A DNA stretch of 64,000 nt from Novosphingobium kaempferiae (GTDB lineage Bacteria > Pseudomonadota > Alphaproteobacteria > Sphingomonadales > Sphingomonadaceae), in the NCBI RefSeq assembly GCF_021227995.1, contig NZ_CP089301.1, forward strand, positions 4,960,001-5,024,000. Direction: 5' to 3'. Numbering within the stretch: position 1 is the stretch's first letter; each line of letters opens with the position of its first letter. Under the pieces are notes generated by a model. It did no database searches, had not been told where the DNA came from, and saw nothing but the letters and a program-made list of their open reading frames with translations. Shown here in pieces: positions 62,723 to 64,000 of the stretch. Made by a program: the position numbers and the translations under genes.

Positions 62723-64000
62723 ATGAACCCGCCGAACCTCGAGCGCATGGCCCCCCGCCCCGTAGCGCCCGTCGTCCTGGGCGGCATCATAGCCGTCCTC
62801 GGAATGGTTCTTGCGATCGGCGGTATCTGGCTCGCAGTTCTGGGGGGATCGGCCTATTACGTCCTCACCGGCATGGCCATGCTTGCCTCCGGCGTACTGC
62901 TGATCCGGCGCAACATGCTGGGCGGATGGCTCTATTGCGCAATTTTCGTGCTGACCGTGATCTGGGCTTTCGCGGAGGTCGGCGCCAACAACTGGGCCCT
63001 GGTTCCGCGCGTCGTGGCCCCGCTGGTGCTGCTGGTGGCAACCCTGCTGGTCATGCCCACTCTCTCCGTTCGTCCAAACCGCTGGAAGGTGGCGCTCGGC
63101 ACCAGCGCGGCCGCCTTGGTGCTGACGACGATATCGGGTCTGATCTTCGCGCGCATGGCCGATACCGGCCCGGTCGAGGACCCTCCTGGTCTGCGCTTCG
63201 AGATGAGCGATCCTTCCCTTGCCCAAGTCGGCGACGACTGGCCGGCGTATGGCGGCACGGATGCTGCGCGCCGGTTCTCGCCGCTCGGTCAGATCACGCC
63301 GGACAATGTGAAGGACCTTAAGCGCGTCTGGCTGGTGCATACCGGCGACATGCCCTCGTCGCCCGAGATCGCCAAGACCTACGGCGGGGAGAATACCCCG
63401 CTCAAGGTCGGCAACACGCTCTACGTCTGCACGCCCAAGAACAGGGTGATCGCACTCGATCCCGCGACCGGCAAGCGGCGCTGGGAGTTCGACCCCAAAG
63501 TGTCGGATGAGGCGATCCCGTATACGGCCGCCTGTCGCGGCGTGAGCTATTTCGTGGTGCCCGGTGCCCCGCCGGAGCAGGCCTGTGCGCAGCGCATCGT
63601 CTACGGTACCCTCGATGCGCGCCTCTTCGCCATCGACGCGCGAACCGGAGCGCGCTGCGCGGCCTTCGGGACCAATGGCGAGGTCGATACCAAGATCGGC
63701 ATGGGCAGCACTCCTCCGGGCTACGTCTCGATCAACTCGCCTCCGACGATCGTGCGCGGCGTGGTCGTCACCGGGCATCAGGTGCTCGACGGGCAGGACC
63801 GCTGGGCGCCTTCAGGCGTGATCCGCGGCTATGATGCCGTAACGGGCAAGCTGCGCTGGGCATGGGACATGATGCACCCAGACTGGAACGGCTATCCGCC
63901 GCAGGGCCAGAGTTGGGCGCGCGGCACCCCCAACATGTGGACGATCGCCAGCGGTGATGAACAGCTTGGCCTCGTCTACCTGCCGATGGGCAATGCGGCG
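62723..64000 (+). CDS. Membrane-bound PQQ-dependent dehydrogenase (glucose/quinate type), incomplete
   Basis: The first 426 residues of a periplasmic quinoprotein dehydrogenase anchored by an N-terminal membrane domain; the rest is beyond the window. Five hydrophobic helices occur in residues 1-145 (LGGIIAVLGMVLAIGGIWLA, VVAPLVLLVATLLVMPTLSV). Propeller motifs then appear: DWPAYGGTDAARRFSPLGQI, YGGENTPLKVGNTLYVCTPK, VIALDPATGKRRWEFDP, ACRGVSYFVVPG, and MGSTPPGYVSINSPPTIVRG, all as in the glucose/quinate/shikimate dehydrogenase family. It needs PQQ and Ca or Mg and passes electrons to ubiquinone. Whether glucose or quinate is used is not decidable here. Confidence 0.92.
   Translation, partial: MNPPNLERMAPRPVAPVVLGGIIAVLGMVLAIGGIWLAVLGGSAYYVLTGMAMLASGVLLIRRNMLGGWLYCAIFVLTVIWAFAEVGANNWALVPRVVAPLVLLVATLLVMPTLSVRPNRWKVALGTSAAALVLTTISGLIFARMADTGPVEDPPGLRFEMSDPSLAQVGDDWPAYGGTDAARRFSPLGQITPDNVKDLKRVWLVHTGDMPSSPEIAKTYGGENTPLKVGNTLYVCTPKNRVIALDPATGKRRWEFDPKVSDEAIPYTAACRGVSYFVVPGAPPEQACAQRIVYGTLDARLFAIDARTGARCAAFGTNGEVDTKIGMGSTPPGYVSINSPPTIVRGVVVTGHQVLDGQDRWAPSGVIRGYDAVTGKLRWAWDMMHPDWNGYPPQGQSWARGTPNMWTIASGDEQLGLVYLPMGNAA

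Noticed and set aside
62439..62726. 95-codon frame just before the PQQ dehydrogenase
   Set aside because: Odd composition and it overlaps the dehydrogenase start; no supporting motif.

Overview
This window looks like chromosomal DNA of a sphingomonad (Alphaproteobacteria, Sphingomonadaceae; Novosphingobium or a close relative is plausible, but I inferred this from gene content and order and did not search). The signs are high GC, a DivL-TsaE-AmgK-MurU-AddB-AddA-TrxA operon, RecG/SdhE/Mfd proximity, many outer-membrane receptors and autotransporters, and palindromic repeats of the kind scattered through such genomes.

1-13.2 kb is mostly housekeeping: 3'-truncated thyA, tRNA-Pro(CGG), a GntR/FadR regulator, recG, a host-attachment-type protein, sdhE, an SDR oxidoreductase, three small unknown genes, mfd, an EAL phosphodiesterase, nadK and tRNA-Asn(GTT). 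13.3-19.5 kb is a surface/secretion locus: a TonB-dependent-receptor-like barrel with no visible plug, a secreted sphingomyelinase-like phosphodiesterase, a secreted beta-propeller, and a PepSY membrane protein with a small membrane partner downstream of a Fur-like site. 19.6-31.2 kb holds a complete autotransporter, secA, a divergent LysR/MFS pair, argJ, a glutathione S-transferase, an inositol-monophosphatase-family enzyme and trxA.

31.3-42.3 kb is a tightly overlapping minus-strand operon: divL-like pseudo-kinase, tsaE, amgK, murU, addB, addA, with trxA just downstream. It combines cell-cycle signalling, tRNA modification, peptidoglycan recycling and recombination repair. The DivL-like protein has Lys where a kinase has its phospho-accepting His.

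42.3-62.7 kb is an accessory and partly decaying region. It holds a 1,700-residue beta-solenoid autotransporter passenger that has lost its barrel at a palindromic repeat, a divergent beta-propeller hybrid sensor kinase, a frameshifted response regulator, a winged-helix/NB-ARC-like regulator fused to an aldo/keto reductase tail, a LuxR-type regulator, a beta-helix protein cut by a Tn5-type IS, an IS110-family element with a possible bridge-RNA region, and a multiply frameshifted IS3 remnant. Small unknown genes, a flavin-dependent stress protein and an N-truncated catalase-family protein follow. The window ends inside a membrane-bound PQQ dehydrogenase.

The most unusual unit is the divergent pair of repeat-passenger protein and propeller kinase, with its broken regulator and chimeric neighbour. 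It may be a surface-adhesin signalling module caught while degrading. No CRISPR array was seen.
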